A DNA stretch of 64,000 nucleotides from Paenibacillus oleatilyticus (GCF_018998565.1 NZ_JAHNZO010000001.1:325774-389773); one strand, 5' to 3'; counted from the first letter of the stretch, positions 17,201-28,106 are shown. Numbers and translations: made by a program. Notes: generated by a model not told the origin, from the sequence alone.

Positions 17201-17492
17201 TGTTATTCACCTTCCAACGAGGATAAAAATCACAAAACGGATGACCGATATCATTCAATGTGCAGTTTCTGGATCAAAAGGGCAGACCTTTCCCTTGATG
17301 GCTGGTACGCGTTTTTTCCAGCCCGAAAACTACATACTTCGAACGATACGGAAAGACATCCATTTCACCTCATTTGAAAGATTCATTCAATTATAGTTTG
17401 AATGGAGTTTGTCAATCAAGGGGCAGAATTGTGCAACTTCCGGCTTCACTAAACTCAACGCCTTTCGATTCACTTGCATTCAAACAACCCTG

Positions 17493-18560
17493 TCAATACC
17501 ACTCATCTTCAGAGTCTTCTTCGTATTCTCCGGTTAATATTCCGTCTATGTAGACGGCGGAATTGTTTATAAATTCATCCCACGTTAAGTCTGGTATGAA
17601 CCCAAACTGCTCATGATCCACATCTAAAAATGCAAACTTATCTTCCTCGGGAACCCATAGTAGTACGCCTAAAGCGTCATATCCCTCAACTTCCCTTAGT
17701 AAATCCAAAACAACGTAATCTTTCCATCGAAAAGCCGTCACTTCAAAAATGGTTCTAAACTCTACAAATTCAGCACAAGTAGATTCTTTTAGTTGTATCG
17801 TTTTATTCTCTGTTCCTAAAAAATCTACAATCTCTTTCCGTAGGCCCATTGATATTAATTCTTCTTTTCGTTTGTGTGCGTCATGCCATTCTATTGGTTC
17901 AAGAAGTTTTATTTTCGACGCAAGCAGATCATTCTTAGCTTCCTTAGCACAAACATAAGGTCTTGCGCCGTATCGATCTTGGATACTTAGATCCGCACCA
18001 TTCTCCAATAAGAAATCCACGATAGCTGTATGTCCTTTTGACACAGCTACATGAAGCGGTGTAGGGTTGGAATGGAGACCTGATCCACAATAATTTATAT
18101 TTGCCCCTTCCCTCACCAAAAATTGAATAACTTGCAAATTTCCATCAAACGCTGCGCCTCGCAAAGCTTTGCCACCGTGCTTATTCATATCAATACCAGA
18201 GTCTACAAAAATTTTAAGATCAATATCGTTATTCCACGATATGGCTTCCTCCAATGCGGAACTCTCAAAACGATTCGTTGCATTGATGTCTGCACCTTTT
18301 GATAAGAGATAACGAATAATCTCTTCATTACCATATCTAGCCGCAGTCACAATTACGGGGTTGCTTTCATCATTTAAAATAGCTCCGTTGTCAGCGAGTA
18401 GCCGAACAATATCAAACTGTCTATTTTCAAGCGCATAGTTTATTGGTAATTCTTTAGAGTTGCCAACAACAATTTCTTCGTTAACATCCATACCATTCTC
18501 AAGTAATTCTACGATTCGATTGATATTTCCATTTTTTATATCTTCGGAATTTGGACCCAT
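17493..18560 (-). CDS. Ankyrin-repeat protein with a C-terminal globular domain
   Basis: About 355 residues, starting at the ATG that follows GGAGATGAAGCG; an upstream in-frame ATG at 18581 is less well placed. Residues about 20-220 form ankyrin repeats (ELPINYALENRQFDIVRLLADNGA, YGNEEIIRYLLSKGADINATN, TPLHVAVSKGHTAIVDFLLENGADL in order, consensus well kept). The last 130 residues are a separate domain (FRTIFEVTAFRWKDYVVLDLL, then FGFIPDLTWDEFI) with a very acidic tail. No catalytic motif. Ankyrin proteins of this shape often occur as immunity proteins in polymorphic-toxin loci; here no toxin gene is adjacent, so this is inference. Confidence 0.82.
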   Translation of the reverse strand: MGPNSEDIKNGNINRIVELLENGMDVNEEIVVGNSKELPINYALENRQFDIVRLLADNGAILNDESNPVIVTAARYGNEEIIRYLLSKGADINATNRFESSALEEAISWNNDIDLKIFVDSGIDMNKHGGKALRGAAFDGNLQVIQFLVREGANINYCGSGLHSNPTPLHVAVSKGHTAIVDFLLENGADLSIQDRYGARPYVCAKEAKNDLLASKIKLLEPIEWHDAHKRKEELISMGLRKEIVDFLGTENKTIQLKESTCAEFVEFRTIFEVTAFRWKDYVVLDLLREVEGYDALGVLLWVPEEDKFAFLDVDHEQFGFIPDLTWDEFINNSAVYIDGILTGEYEEDSEDEWY

Positions 18561-18763
18561 CGCTTCATCTCCATAGTTCATGATCCCAACCAAATCCGAT
18601 AAAGTAAATATACGTTTAGCAACAATGTACCTGCTCCTGATAATCTGCTGTTCAAAAACAAAAATGCAGTAGGCTTTATGTATTGCTCCTTAATTTGAGA
18701 GGGTTTGCTTGAAGCGCGAAGAAGATACTAAACAAGGCCTGAGCACAAGGAAGTTCATTCAGT

Positions 18764-19527
18764 CTAAACCTCTCTCTTATCTTTAGGACGATAAATGATT
18801 CTTACATAATCTGAATCTTTATTATCCATATCACCTAAGTATCTTCTTTCATGCTCCGGAATAAGCTCGTACAGTTCCTTAAGTTTCTCCCTAGAATAGT
18901 CCGAAGGATGTTCAAGATATCTATAATAGGCTTCTCTACATTTTTCTAACGATGTTTTCTTGTCATTCAGTTTAGAGTATAGATCCATTAGTTCCTTATA
19001 CTTTTCTTCTTGTTTCGTTGCATAAAGCCCCTTTTCAAGCGTTACTTTCGCAAAATTATCCAAAACAATTTCAGTTGGAGTATTGAAATCTGTAAAGAAA
19101 GTTCCATTTCTAAACAATTGTTCTAATTCAGATAATTCATAATTAAATTCAAAACTTGAATTATAACAAGTCACTCGCCCATCTTTATAAACCACTAAAT
19201 TTACCAAATAACTGATGTCCTTGTGCTTCATGAAGATTGTGAACCCTTTACCATCAACTGTTTGATGATAAAACATTTCACTTTTCACATAAAAATCTTT
19301 TGCTTCGGGTGAGTATGTAACTTTCCATTCGGGACATTTGGAACAAGCCAATTGATTTCTATTTTTTCTTTGAGCCCGTTTAAATCAACTAACTCCCAAC
19401 AATTAATCATTCCATCTTCGTATACATCAAGATTTATGTAATAATATTGCATATTTTTAATAATACCCGGGATACAAGTCCCCTCTATTGTTCTTTGTCT
19501 ACTAATTTTTTGCATTGGAATGATCAC
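18764..19527 (-). pseudogene. DUF7638-like gene split by a frameshift
   Basis: Two overlapping frames read as one protein. The upstream frame (from 19527, or 19515 at MQKISRQR) gives YYYINLDVYEDGMINCWELVDL and NWLVPNVPNG, resembling DUF7638-type proteins, then ends at 19285. The downstream frame (from 19351) continues with VTYSPEAKDFYVKSEMFYH and DISYLVNLVVYKDGRVTCYN, a second copy of the same kind of fold (VYEDGMINCW versus VYKDGRVTCY), and ends in a charged helical tail. A one-base change around 19290-19345 would join them into about 250 residues. Either a pseudogene or a sequencing error. Function unknown. Confidence 0.6.
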
Positions 19528-19705
19528 CGTCCAAAATCGAGATTGCTAATAGAATAATGAGCAATATAAGTAAAACAAATTGTAGAAATTTGGATTGTTT
19601 CGGAGTAATTATATTATTGGACAAGAGATACTCATTAATAGAGCGTAATACGAACATGGTTATTAGAATTAGTACAGCACGAATAATTTTATCTGTTATC
19701 TCCAA
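19502..19705 (-). CDS. Small two-pass membrane protein
   Basis: 67 residues from a TTG start with AAGGGAG at 9 nt. Two hydrophobic segments (IIRAVLILITMFVLRSI and FLQFVLLILLIILLAISIL) are separated by a short basic loop (SNNIITPKQSK), ending in an acidic tail. The stop lies inside the start of the frameshifted gene, so the two overlap by up to 26 bp and were probably co-translated. No family recognised. Confidence 0.55.
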   Translation of the reverse strand: MEITDKIIRAVLILITMFVLRSINEYLLSNNIITPKQSKFLQFVLLILLIILLAISILDGDHSNAKN

Positions 19706-19789
19706 CTTTAAAATACTCCCTTAACGCGGCTCCAGTAAGATGGTCCATATTCCTTTCTTTTATCTGAAATAAAGCCGCTGGCCCATCTA

Positions 19790-20641
19790 CTAATCAAATA
19801 CTATTTTTACACCTCTGTATTCTAGTGTTTCAACAAGAGCCTCTATAAGTGGCCTATTAGCCCGTTCTTCAAAATAGAACTCTGGTTCGTACACAAGTTT
19901 ATTTATAAAACGTCGTCTATAATTAACTTGCTTCCTCCATGAATGTTTATCTAAGTACTTTCTTGCGACACCGTAATTCTTCCATGTAAGAGTGAACGGC
20001 CCGGTAGTACCAAATCCTCCAAATAAGCAATCATCCAGCGAGGGTAGATCAAAACCAAAATAGCCTCCTGGGCCATTGATCGCTTCTCCCATTGCGCAAA
20101 AGAAGGAGGGATAATCCGTCACGTATGTTCCATCTAAAAAAAAGTTCTCTTTTTCACTAGATCTATTCCATTCTCGTGTAGTCAGATTATAGTTTTTGAC
20201 AGCTTTTAGCCATGCTCTCCTCTCTGGTAAATCTAGAACGGCCCATTCATTGATATGTACGGGAGGAGATATTCTCCACTTGTTCCAAATTTCTATTTCC
20301 GTACGATTTGCAAACGATTCTAAAGAGCCTTTGAATTGAATATCCAGGAAATCCTCTGGAAATCCGATTTTATGATAATAAATTTCATCATATATGAGAA
20401 ATGTATAGCTCCCTATGGGATTCTTGTCATTATCGAGAATACAGACATACACCGATCTATTCATCGATTGTTTTTTTCTTACAATATATTCCTTAAACTC
20501 GTTACAAAAAACAAACTGTTTACATTGGATTTTATGATACAAATGATCCTCGTCTTCATAGATCTTTCCGCTCAGACCTACGATTTCACTGCAATATCCG
20601 ATTGTTAACTCACTGTCATGATCAATGATGGAATAGTTCAA
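19790..20641 (-). CDS. Barstar-family (barnase-inhibitor-like) protein with N-terminal extension
   Basis: 283 residues from a TTG start, with AGGAGA about 12 nt upstream. Residues about 165-240 match the barstar fold in order: FFLDGTYVTDYPSFFCAMGEA (first strand and helix), GPGGYFGFDLPSLDDCL (the loop-helix that in barstar plugs the RNase active site), and GPFTLTWKNYGVARKYL. Residues 1-150 are an extra domain (KIYEDEDHLYHKIQCKQF). Barstar binds and blocks barnase-type RNases; homologues serve as immunity proteins against RNase toxins. No RNase gene is adjacent. Family call good; the partner is unknown. Confidence 0.78.
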   Translation of the reverse strand: MNYSIIDHDSELTIGYCSEIVGLSGKIYEDEDHLYHKIQCKQFVFCNEFKEYIVRKKQSMNRSVYVCILDNDKNPIGSYTFLIYDEIYYHKIGFPEDFLDIQFKGSLESFANRTEIEIWNKWRISPPVHINEWAVLDLPERRAWLKAVKNYNLTTREWNRSSEKENFFLDGTYVTDYPSFFCAMGEAINGPGGYFGFDLPSLDDCLFGGFGTTGPFTLTWKNYGVARKYLDKHSWRKQVNYRRRFINKLVYEPEFYFEERANRPLIEALVETLEYRGVKIVFD

Positions 20642-20719
20642 TTTTTCACTTTATCTCCTATGTTAAATTTCCATATACGAGCCTTCCAAATATAGCAATC
20701 CCATGAACTCCTTGTTTCA

Positions 20720-21448
20720 TTAGAAATCACACTCATCTATTGTATTGGTCAACTCAGCCCATCTGGCCGATAATAACTTTGCATAATCCAGAGAAAATAA
20801 TCCATAGTATCCTAATGAATATCCGTCATTAACTTCTATTAATAGGGTTTGCCCTTTATCTGTTAATCCAAAATCTACTGCATATCCTTTAGGAGCAGTT
20901 TTGTATTCTGCGACAACATCTTCAACAACTTTATGATCGTATTGTACTCTCCAGTCGCCTCTATATCTTCGAATGTCTAAAATCCTTCCGTATCTAACAA
21001 AACATCTCCATTCTGCTACAAAATTGACAACCTCCGAACATAATATCTCCGGATCTTCACCAAATGTACCACAGCCGATTAAATCCTTGGTACTTCTAAC
21101 TACTACTCCTGTAAACTTTTTATCCTCTATCGGCTTTATAAATACATTCCAATTCTCAGGATTGTTCGCGATTATGCTTAGTTTGGAATTCCAAACCTTT
21201 CTCCCTAGGTAATCCTTTAATTCCTCTGGATAATCAATTTCAGGTGTAATTATATTATGTTTAAAAAGTGCTTTTCTAACATCGTCAACATAGCTAACAA
21301 CGATATCTTCTTTTTTACTATCGGATAATTCTGCTATATCTTTGAAATAATTAATTTCAAATCCCATTTGTTTAAATCCGTCATAGGCTGCATAAAAATT
21401 GTGGCTTGCAATTTCGTTGTCAAAATTTTTTCTTATATATATCTTCAT
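20720..21448 (-). CDS. ATP-grasp domain protein (R2K-clade type)
   Basis: 242 residues. The N-terminal third carries a small alpha/beta domain (VVSYVDDVRKALFKHNI). The centre has the ATP-grasp signs: FIKPIEDKKFTGVVV (Lys and glycine-rich loop), CSEVVNFVAEWRCFVRYGRIL (acidic hinge and R-F-V strand), and the C-terminal metal site LLIEVNDGYSLGYYGL (E-V-N-D). This arrangement matches the short R2K ATP-grasp proteins, thought to ligate an amino acid or peptide to a target; they are often found in phage, toxin or conflict settings. AGGTG lies before the ATG. Exact substrate unknown. Last gene of the AT-rich minus-strand island. Confidence 0.75.
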   Translation of the reverse strand: MKIYIRKNFDNEIASHNFYAAYDGFKQMGFEINYFKDIAELSDSKKEDIVVSYVDDVRKALFKHNIITPEIDYPEELKDYLGRKVWNSKLSIIANNPENWNVFIKPIEDKKFTGVVVRSTKDLIGCGTFGEDPEILCSEVVNFVAEWRCFVRYGRILDIRRYRGDWRVQYDHKVVEDVVAEYKTAPKGYAVDFGLTDKGQTLLIEVNDGYSLGYYGLFSLDYAKLLSARWAELTNTIDECDF

Positions 21449-21768
21449 TTAAGCACCTACATTCTAAGTTAACTCTGATAGAACCTTCTGGCATATGCGC
21501 GGCGAATGATTGAAATTTTCAAGCATCTGCGACCATCTGTAATTAGTCTCGGTTATCGAGTTGTTACAATAGTAAAATTATACCACATATTTCGTAAGAC
21601 AGAAGTCGAAAAAGGTAGAAAAAAATAGAAGATAGAACCCAAGACAATTAATTAGAAGCCTATAAAAATCTTCTCCTTGCTCAGGTATGTGTCCTATAAC
21701 TTATCTGCATCGTTGTTTAATTCAAGCATAAGAAATATACTTGGAATTATGGAAGGAGCGTGAAAAAC

Positions 21769-21798
21769 ATGGAGTTCACAATCGGAAAACTCAAGTAA
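21769..21798 (+). other. Nine-codon frame with strong RBS, possible leader or MerR remnant
   Basis: GGAAGGAG (21751-21758) precedes an ATG that encodes only MEFTIGKLK before TAA. The sequence resembles the first residues of MerR-type regulators (MEFTIGKLA...). It may be what is left of such a gene after a deletion, or a leader peptide for the acetyltransferase gene that starts 55 bp downstream. Nothing else is recognisable in the 400-bp gap from 21449 to 21852. Confidence 0.3.
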
Positions 21799-21852
21799 TA
21801 TATGGTGGTTCATATACAAGCGACCACCAATTTTAAAGACAGGTGGTTAAAT

Positions 21853-22272
21853 ATGTCAAGTAAACCGTACGAAATCATCGAACGTCCCCCAACCGTTCTG
21901 GAACATAAAACACTATGGGAAGCGGTTGGTTGGGGAAAAGTCAATATAGAGATGACCGAGCAATCCATTGCTAATTCAGTATATTGTTTAGTTGCAATAA
22001 GCGATGGAAACGTAATCGGAATGGGACGGATTGTCGGCGATGGAGCAATGTACTATTATATTCAAGACGTAGCTGTATTACCTGAGTATCAAAAGATGGG
22101 AATAGGCAAGCAAATCATCGAGAAACTGCTGAACTATATCAAAGATAGTTGCTCTGGAGCCGGTTTTGTCGGTCTATTCGCCTCGCATGGAAAAAATGAA
22201 TTTTATGAAAAATTCGGATTCCAAGACCATTCGCCCGGCATGACAGGGATGTTCTTAGTAGTAGATAAATAG
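21853..22272 (+). CDS. GNAT-family N-acetyltransferase
   Basis: 139 residues from the ATG at 21853, preceded by AGGTGG at 6-7 nt; an earlier ATG at 21802 has no site. Typical GNAT motif A is present: YYIQDVAVLPEYQKMGIGKQII, the acetyl-CoA pyrophosphate-binding loop (QKMGIGK), followed by FVGLFASHGKNEFYEKFGF, the family's strand-helix ending. Such proteins acetylate amines of small molecules, antibiotics or proteins; substrate unknown. It is a single gene convergent with the ComP-like kinase and shares its terminator. Confidence 0.88.
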   Translation: MSSKPYEIIERPPTVLEHKTLWEAVGWGKVNIEMTEQSIANSVYCLVAISDGNVIGMGRIVGDGAMYYYIQDVAVLPEYQKMGIGKQIIEKLLNYIKDSCSGAGFVGLFASHGKNEFYEKFGFQDHSPGMTGMFLVVDK

Positions 22273-22324
22273 TATGGAAAAAAACAAAGGCAGGCTGCTA
22301 ATCTAATCTTTCAACCAGAACACC

Positions 22325-22370
22325 AAAAACCCGCCAACGGACAAATACTGCCCTTCCGGCGGGTTTCGTT
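22325..22370. terminator. Bidirectional terminator between GNAT and ComP-like genes
   Basis: Arms AAACCCGCC (22327-22335) and GGCGGGTTT (22358-22366) pair around a 22-nt loop; T-rich on both strands (GGGTTTCGTT plus, GGGTTTTTGG minus). Confidence 0.75.
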
Positions 22371-22381
22371 CCTCTTCCCAT

Positions 22382-24703
22382 TCACACGGACATCGTCTCC
22401 CGGATCGGGATCGTCACGACAAGCCTCGTCCCCTCGCCCTCTCGCGAATCGAGCTGCAACTGCCCGTTCAAATGCAAGACACGACCCTTCATCTGCTCTA
22501 CGCCCATCCCGGAAGATCCAATCTCCATGCGACGCGCCTCCGTACTTTTGAATCCGACGCCATCATCCTCATAAGTTAATACAAAAGCACGATCCGCGAC
22601 CGTCATCGTAAACGTTACATGCGAAGCTTGCGAATGTTTTTTCGCGTTGTTAAGCAGTTCCTGAATGATGCGGAAAATATGCTTCTTCGTCGTCAAGTCC
22701 TTCGCTTCGATGGCAGATGCCCTTTCCTCCTTGAACTTGAGCACGAACGGCGTATGGTACGCTTCCTTGTCGAGATACGACCTTACCGTTTCGATCAGCC
22801 CGATTTCCTTCAGCAAAAACGGATTCAATTCGAAGCAGCTCTGGCGCAGACTGTTGTTGATCATCTCTACGAAATTGACGATGTTGTTCAGATGCTCTTT
22901 ATCTTCTTTATTCATCGCGTATTTGTCCAGCAAAGAAATGAATCTACGTTTGAGAAAAAACAAGTCCTGCATCGTGGTGTCATGGAGATCGGCTGCAATC
23001 CGCAGCCGCTCCTCTTCCTGCAATTCGAACATGACTTTGCGGAACCACTGAATATCGTGCGCCGATTGCTCGTTCGGAAGCTGCGAAGCAAGAAGCTGCA
23101 TTTTCGAAGTCAGCTTGCGAATTAAATGAACGTTCTCCAGGCTGACTTCCAGGTACGAGGTAATCAAATGCAGCCATTGAATTTCTTCTTTCCCCAGCAA
23201 GGTATTCGCTTTATTCCGCGTAATAACCAAATAGCTGGTATATTGTTCATGCCGGTGAATCTCGATACAGGTGTACAGCGGGTGTTCAGACAAAGCCGAC
23301 GTTTGGAGCAGTTGCTTAATCTCTGCCGCATCGATATCCCCTTCAGCGATGATCTCGGTATCGTGCTCATACTGGAATACAATGGCCCCGCCCATCACTT
23401 CGAGCGTCTGAACAATGTCGACAAGCACAATGTCCTTCAGTTCGCGAAAGCTTGAGATGACCCCAAGGTTTTTGGAAATTTTCTTCAAAGCGGTACGGAG
23501 TCTGAACTTTCTCGGAAATAAAAACGCTTCAAGTCTCGTTGTAAAATATTCAACTGAATACAGAACGAAGGAAATCATGGCGACAGAGCCCGCGAAAACA
23601 AACAAAATCTGCTTCTCATCGGCGAGATTCTGAAATAAGAATGCGAAGATTGCCGTAAATAGCCCCGATGGTACAAGGGCAAGCAGACAAGCAAAACCAA
23701 AGCGCCGAAGCACCAGACCAATATCGTACAATTGGTTAGAGGCAATCAAGTATGCGAATGAGATCGGGAAAAATAAGATAAACAAGCTTGTATAGACGGC
23801 ATCTATTTCCCGGTGAGAAGCGAGCAATTCGGGAATAAATGAAAAACAGATAACCGGTAAAAATGAAATAAACAAGGAGAACAAAACACTCTTAACAATG
23901 CTGGATAGATAAGATCTTTCTTTGCGAACTTTGAAAAACAATATTACCAGGATGCTGATATTCAGCATAAAACCGGCAATGAACAACCACAAAATTATAG
24001 AAGCATCAAAACTGTAAATCGTAGTTACCATCGGAGGATAGAAATATAGGAGTCTTATTACGAAACCTGTCAGAACAACCCCGTACAACAATTTTAAAAC
24101 TCTTGTAGGTAACTGTATATTACCTTTTTCCTTAAAAAAGACAACTAAAAAATGATAAAAAACAATAGGCAGCACAATCATAAAGTTGCTTATGAGAAAT
24201 TTTCCAAAAGCATCTCCTCTCACGGAGGCTCCTCGACTTAAATAAATGATAGCGCATGATAAAAAAACAGCAGCAAGTACGCTGGCAGAAGAAGACTGAC
24301 GCATTTTCAAAAAAAGCAAACCAGCCATGAATAAACATATGCTTGACTCGATTAACGGGACAATGTCGTAGGTACTCGAACTTTTGTTATCAACAGCAAA
24401 TTTATATTCTTGCCCGTCTCTCAATACGGTCACTTGATGAACCCGTTCCACGGCTCTCCATTTATAAATCATAGGATTTTCGCCAGGGAGTTTTCCATCG
24501 ACTTGCTTGATGATATCCCCGACTTTTACTTCCAGTTTCTTGTTTTCCTTTTCTCCCGCAAGCTCTTCAATTACCCATTCATTCTGTTGATTTAATGTAA
24601 GAAAAATTCCGTTATAGGGATATTTGAAGGTAATGAAAAGACACCATATCAGTACTCCGGCGAGAATCGACATAAATAACCAAGTCATAATTTTTTTTTG
24701 CAT
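22382..24703 (-). CDS. ComP-like sensor histidine kinase
   Basis: 773 residues, almost the length of B. subtilis ComP (769). Order: one N-terminal membrane segment, an extracytoplasmic PDZ-like part (VGDIIKQVDGKLPGENP, then VTVLRDGQEYKF), then about eight more membrane segments to residue 380, a cytoplasmic GAF-like region, and a HisKA_3 kinase: phospho-acceptor EEERLRIAADLHDTTMQDL (His in DLHD), and ATPase boxes IIQELLNNAKKHS (N box) and YEDDGVGF (G1 box), SSGMGVEQMKGRV (G2). In ComP the membrane part senses the ComX pheromone and the kinase phosphorylates ComA. No response regulator gene is adjacent. A ComX-like peptide gene starts 82 bp away on the other strand. Confidence 0.88.
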   Translation of the reverse strand: MQKKIMTWLFMSILAGVLIWCLFITFKYPYNGIFLTLNQQNEWVIEELAGEKENKKLEVKVGDIIKQVDGKLPGENPMIYKWRAVERVHQVTVLRDGQEYKFAVDNKSSSTYDIVPLIESSICLFMAGLLFLKMRQSSSASVLAAVFLSCAIIYLSRGASVRGDAFGKFLISNFMIVLPIVFYHFLVVFFKEKGNIQLPTRVLKLLYGVVLTGFVIRLLYFYPPMVTTIYSFDASIILWLFIAGFMLNISILVILFFKVRKERSYLSSIVKSVLFSLFISFLPVICFSFIPELLASHREIDAVYTSLFILFFPISFAYLIASNQLYDIGLVLRRFGFACLLALVPSGLFTAIFAFLFQNLADEKQILFVFAGSVAMISFVLYSVEYFTTRLEAFLFPRKFRLRTALKKISKNLGVISSFRELKDIVLVDIVQTLEVMGGAIVFQYEHDTEIIAEGDIDAAEIKQLLQTSALSEHPLYTCIEIHRHEQYTSYLVITRNKANTLLGKEEIQWLHLITSYLEVSLENVHLIRKLTSKMQLLASQLPNEQSAHDIQWFRKVMFELQEEERLRIAADLHDTTMQDLFFLKRRFISLLDKYAMNKEDKEHLNNIVNFVEMINNSLRQSCFELNPFLLKEIGLIETVRSYLDKEAYHTPFVLKFKEERASAIEAKDLTTKKHIFRIIQELLNNAKKHSQASHVTFTMTVADRAFVLTYEDDGVGFKSTEARRMEIGSSGMGVEQMKGRVLHLNGQLQLDSREGEGTRLVVTIPIRETMSV

Positions 24704-24718
24704 AGAGCTACTCCCTAA

Positions 24719-24747
24719 TTACTTTTATTAAACTTTCTTGATATACT
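24719..24747 (+). promoter_or_regulatory. Predicted promoter of the ComX-like peptide gene
   Basis: TTACTT (24719-24724) and TATACT (24742-24747) are spaced by 17 bp and lie 38 bp before the ATG at 24786. Read by eye. Confidence 0.5.
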
Positions 24748-24785
24748 ATATTCTAGTAAAATTGTCTAAAGAGAGGATGTCCTAC

Positions 24786-24962
24786 ATGCCAATCATCCGG
24801 TTAACTCCGCAATTACATCAGGTCGTACATGAATTCAAAAATGCTAGTTTAAACAAAAATGCAGGGAATATTGCCAATAACTTATCTACCGCAGAGTCTT
24901 CCGCAGTAATTAAAACGTTTAAGCAAACAAACCGGAAAGAAATTAGTAGCCGTTGGTTTTAA
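24786..24962 (+). CDS. Small peptide, candidate ComX-like pheromone precursor
   Basis: 58 residues from the ATG at 24786, preceded by AGAGAGGA at 8 nt; longer in-frame starts at 24738 lack a site. No signal peptide or membrane segment. The C-terminal half reads LSTAESSAVIKTFKQ and ends KEISSRWF. B. subtilis ComX has VQETETIIKAYND at the matching place and ends TRQWGD: in both, an acidic/IIK helix precedes a tryptophan 2-3 residues from the end, the residue that is isoprenylated in ComX. With a ComP-like kinase divergent next door, a pheromone role is plausible. No ComQ prenyltransferase gene is in the window. Similarity is short and read by eye. Confidence 0.5.
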   Translation: MPIIRLTPQLHQVVHEFKNASLNKNAGNIANNLSTAESSAVIKTFKQTNRKEISSRWF

Positions 24963-25266
24963 CAAGTATTATTTTACCAAATAAAAAAGATATTGTATAT
25001 TAGGTCTTTCCATCTATAAACATCTTTTTAGAAATATCCGGCTATTACTTACGATCTGTTCTGATTCAAAAACAATAAGGCAATATGACTATAACTACAC
25101 TTTTCATGAAGTCAAAAATAGTATAGTCATTAGTCCTGCTTACGTTATTCTCGATTTTTGGAAAAGGTCCAACTGTAGTACACGTACAACATCAAATTCC
25201 CCACTCTCAAAAGAGGCGGGGGCTTGGAAATTTATTACCAAAAGCGATTTACCCTGCCCTACTACC
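24963..25266. other. AT-rich gene-free gap
   Basis: About 300 bp of AT-rich sequence after the ComX-like gene. No reading frame with a ribosome binding site, no clear terminator hairpin, and no recognisable repeat. It ends at the terminator of the M4 protease gene. Confidence 0.5.
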
Positions 25267-25298
25267 AAAAAAAAGACCGCACCTGCTACCAGGTGCGG
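25267..25298 (-). terminator. Intrinsic terminator of the M4 protease gene (distal copy)
   Basis: Hairpin CCGCACCTG/CAGGTGCGG (25277-25298, loop CTAC) with an A-run at 25267-25274 on the plus strand, which is a T-run after the hairpin on the minus strand. It is separated from the protease gene by the 214-bp repeat element, and a near-copy of the hairpin without T-run sits on the other side of the element (25515-25535). Confidence 0.75.
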
Positions 25299-25299
25299 C

Positions 25300-25513
25300 G
25301 AGCTTGTTGAGAAAGTGGTCTAAGCAAAAATAGAGAAACATACGGAGGTGGAGTATCTACTGGAGAAGCGATAGCGGCCGCCTTTGTCTTCGGGAAATGT
25401 CCGCTACTTAGCGGCTTCCAATCAAATTTCCCGAAGACAAGAGTGGTCGGAAGTGGATACCCCATCCCTTCGTTACCTCTATACTCCCGTTTGACCACTT
25501 TCTCAACACTCTG
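25300..25513. repeat. 214-bp inverted-repeat element, copy 1
   Basis: Bounded by GAGCTTGTTGAGAAAGTGGT and, on the other strand, CAGAGTGTTGAGAAAGTGGT: shared terminal inverted repeat TGTTGAGAAAGTGGTC. Internally a second inverted repeat (TTGTCTTCGGGAAAT and ATTTCCCGAAGACAA) makes the whole element a long imperfect hairpin. No gene inside. A second copy, about 94% identical by eye and inverted, lies at 36464-36676. Both copies are bracketed by near-identical terminator hairpins. Looks like a small non-autonomous mobile element. Confidence 0.85.
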
Positions 25514-25514
25514 A

Positions 25515-25535
25515 CCGCACCTCTACCAGGTGCGG
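25515..25535. repeat. Duplicate of the terminator hairpin, proximal copy
   Basis: CCGCACCT/AGGTGCGG with loop CTACC, one base shorter than the copy at 25277-25298. It has no T-run. It directly abuts the element end and lies 25 bp after the protease stop codon. Confidence 0.75.
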
Positions 25536-25559
25536 CCACTTATCACCTAACTCCAAACG

Positions 25560-27926
<2,367 letters not shown>

Positions 27927-28092
27927 TCAATCTATAAGTACTCATCCCTCCTTACATGGTTTTATGGCAGACAAAAGCCTCTATGCGAGTACAACAAGAT
28001 GTCCGCATCGGGAAAACAACAAAAAAAAGGATAGCTGTTCACCATAGCGAAAACGGGCTCACCCCTGGGTGTCTGCACGCGTTAGCCTATTT

Positions 28093-28106
28093 TGGAACCG
28101 CTTTCC
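28093..28106. promoter_or_regulatory. Near-cre site upstream of the M4 protease gene
   Basis: TGGAACCGCTTTCC matches the CcpA consensus TGNAANCGNTNNCA except for the last base. It lies about 220 bp before the protease start, so its use is uncertain. Confidence 0.35.
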
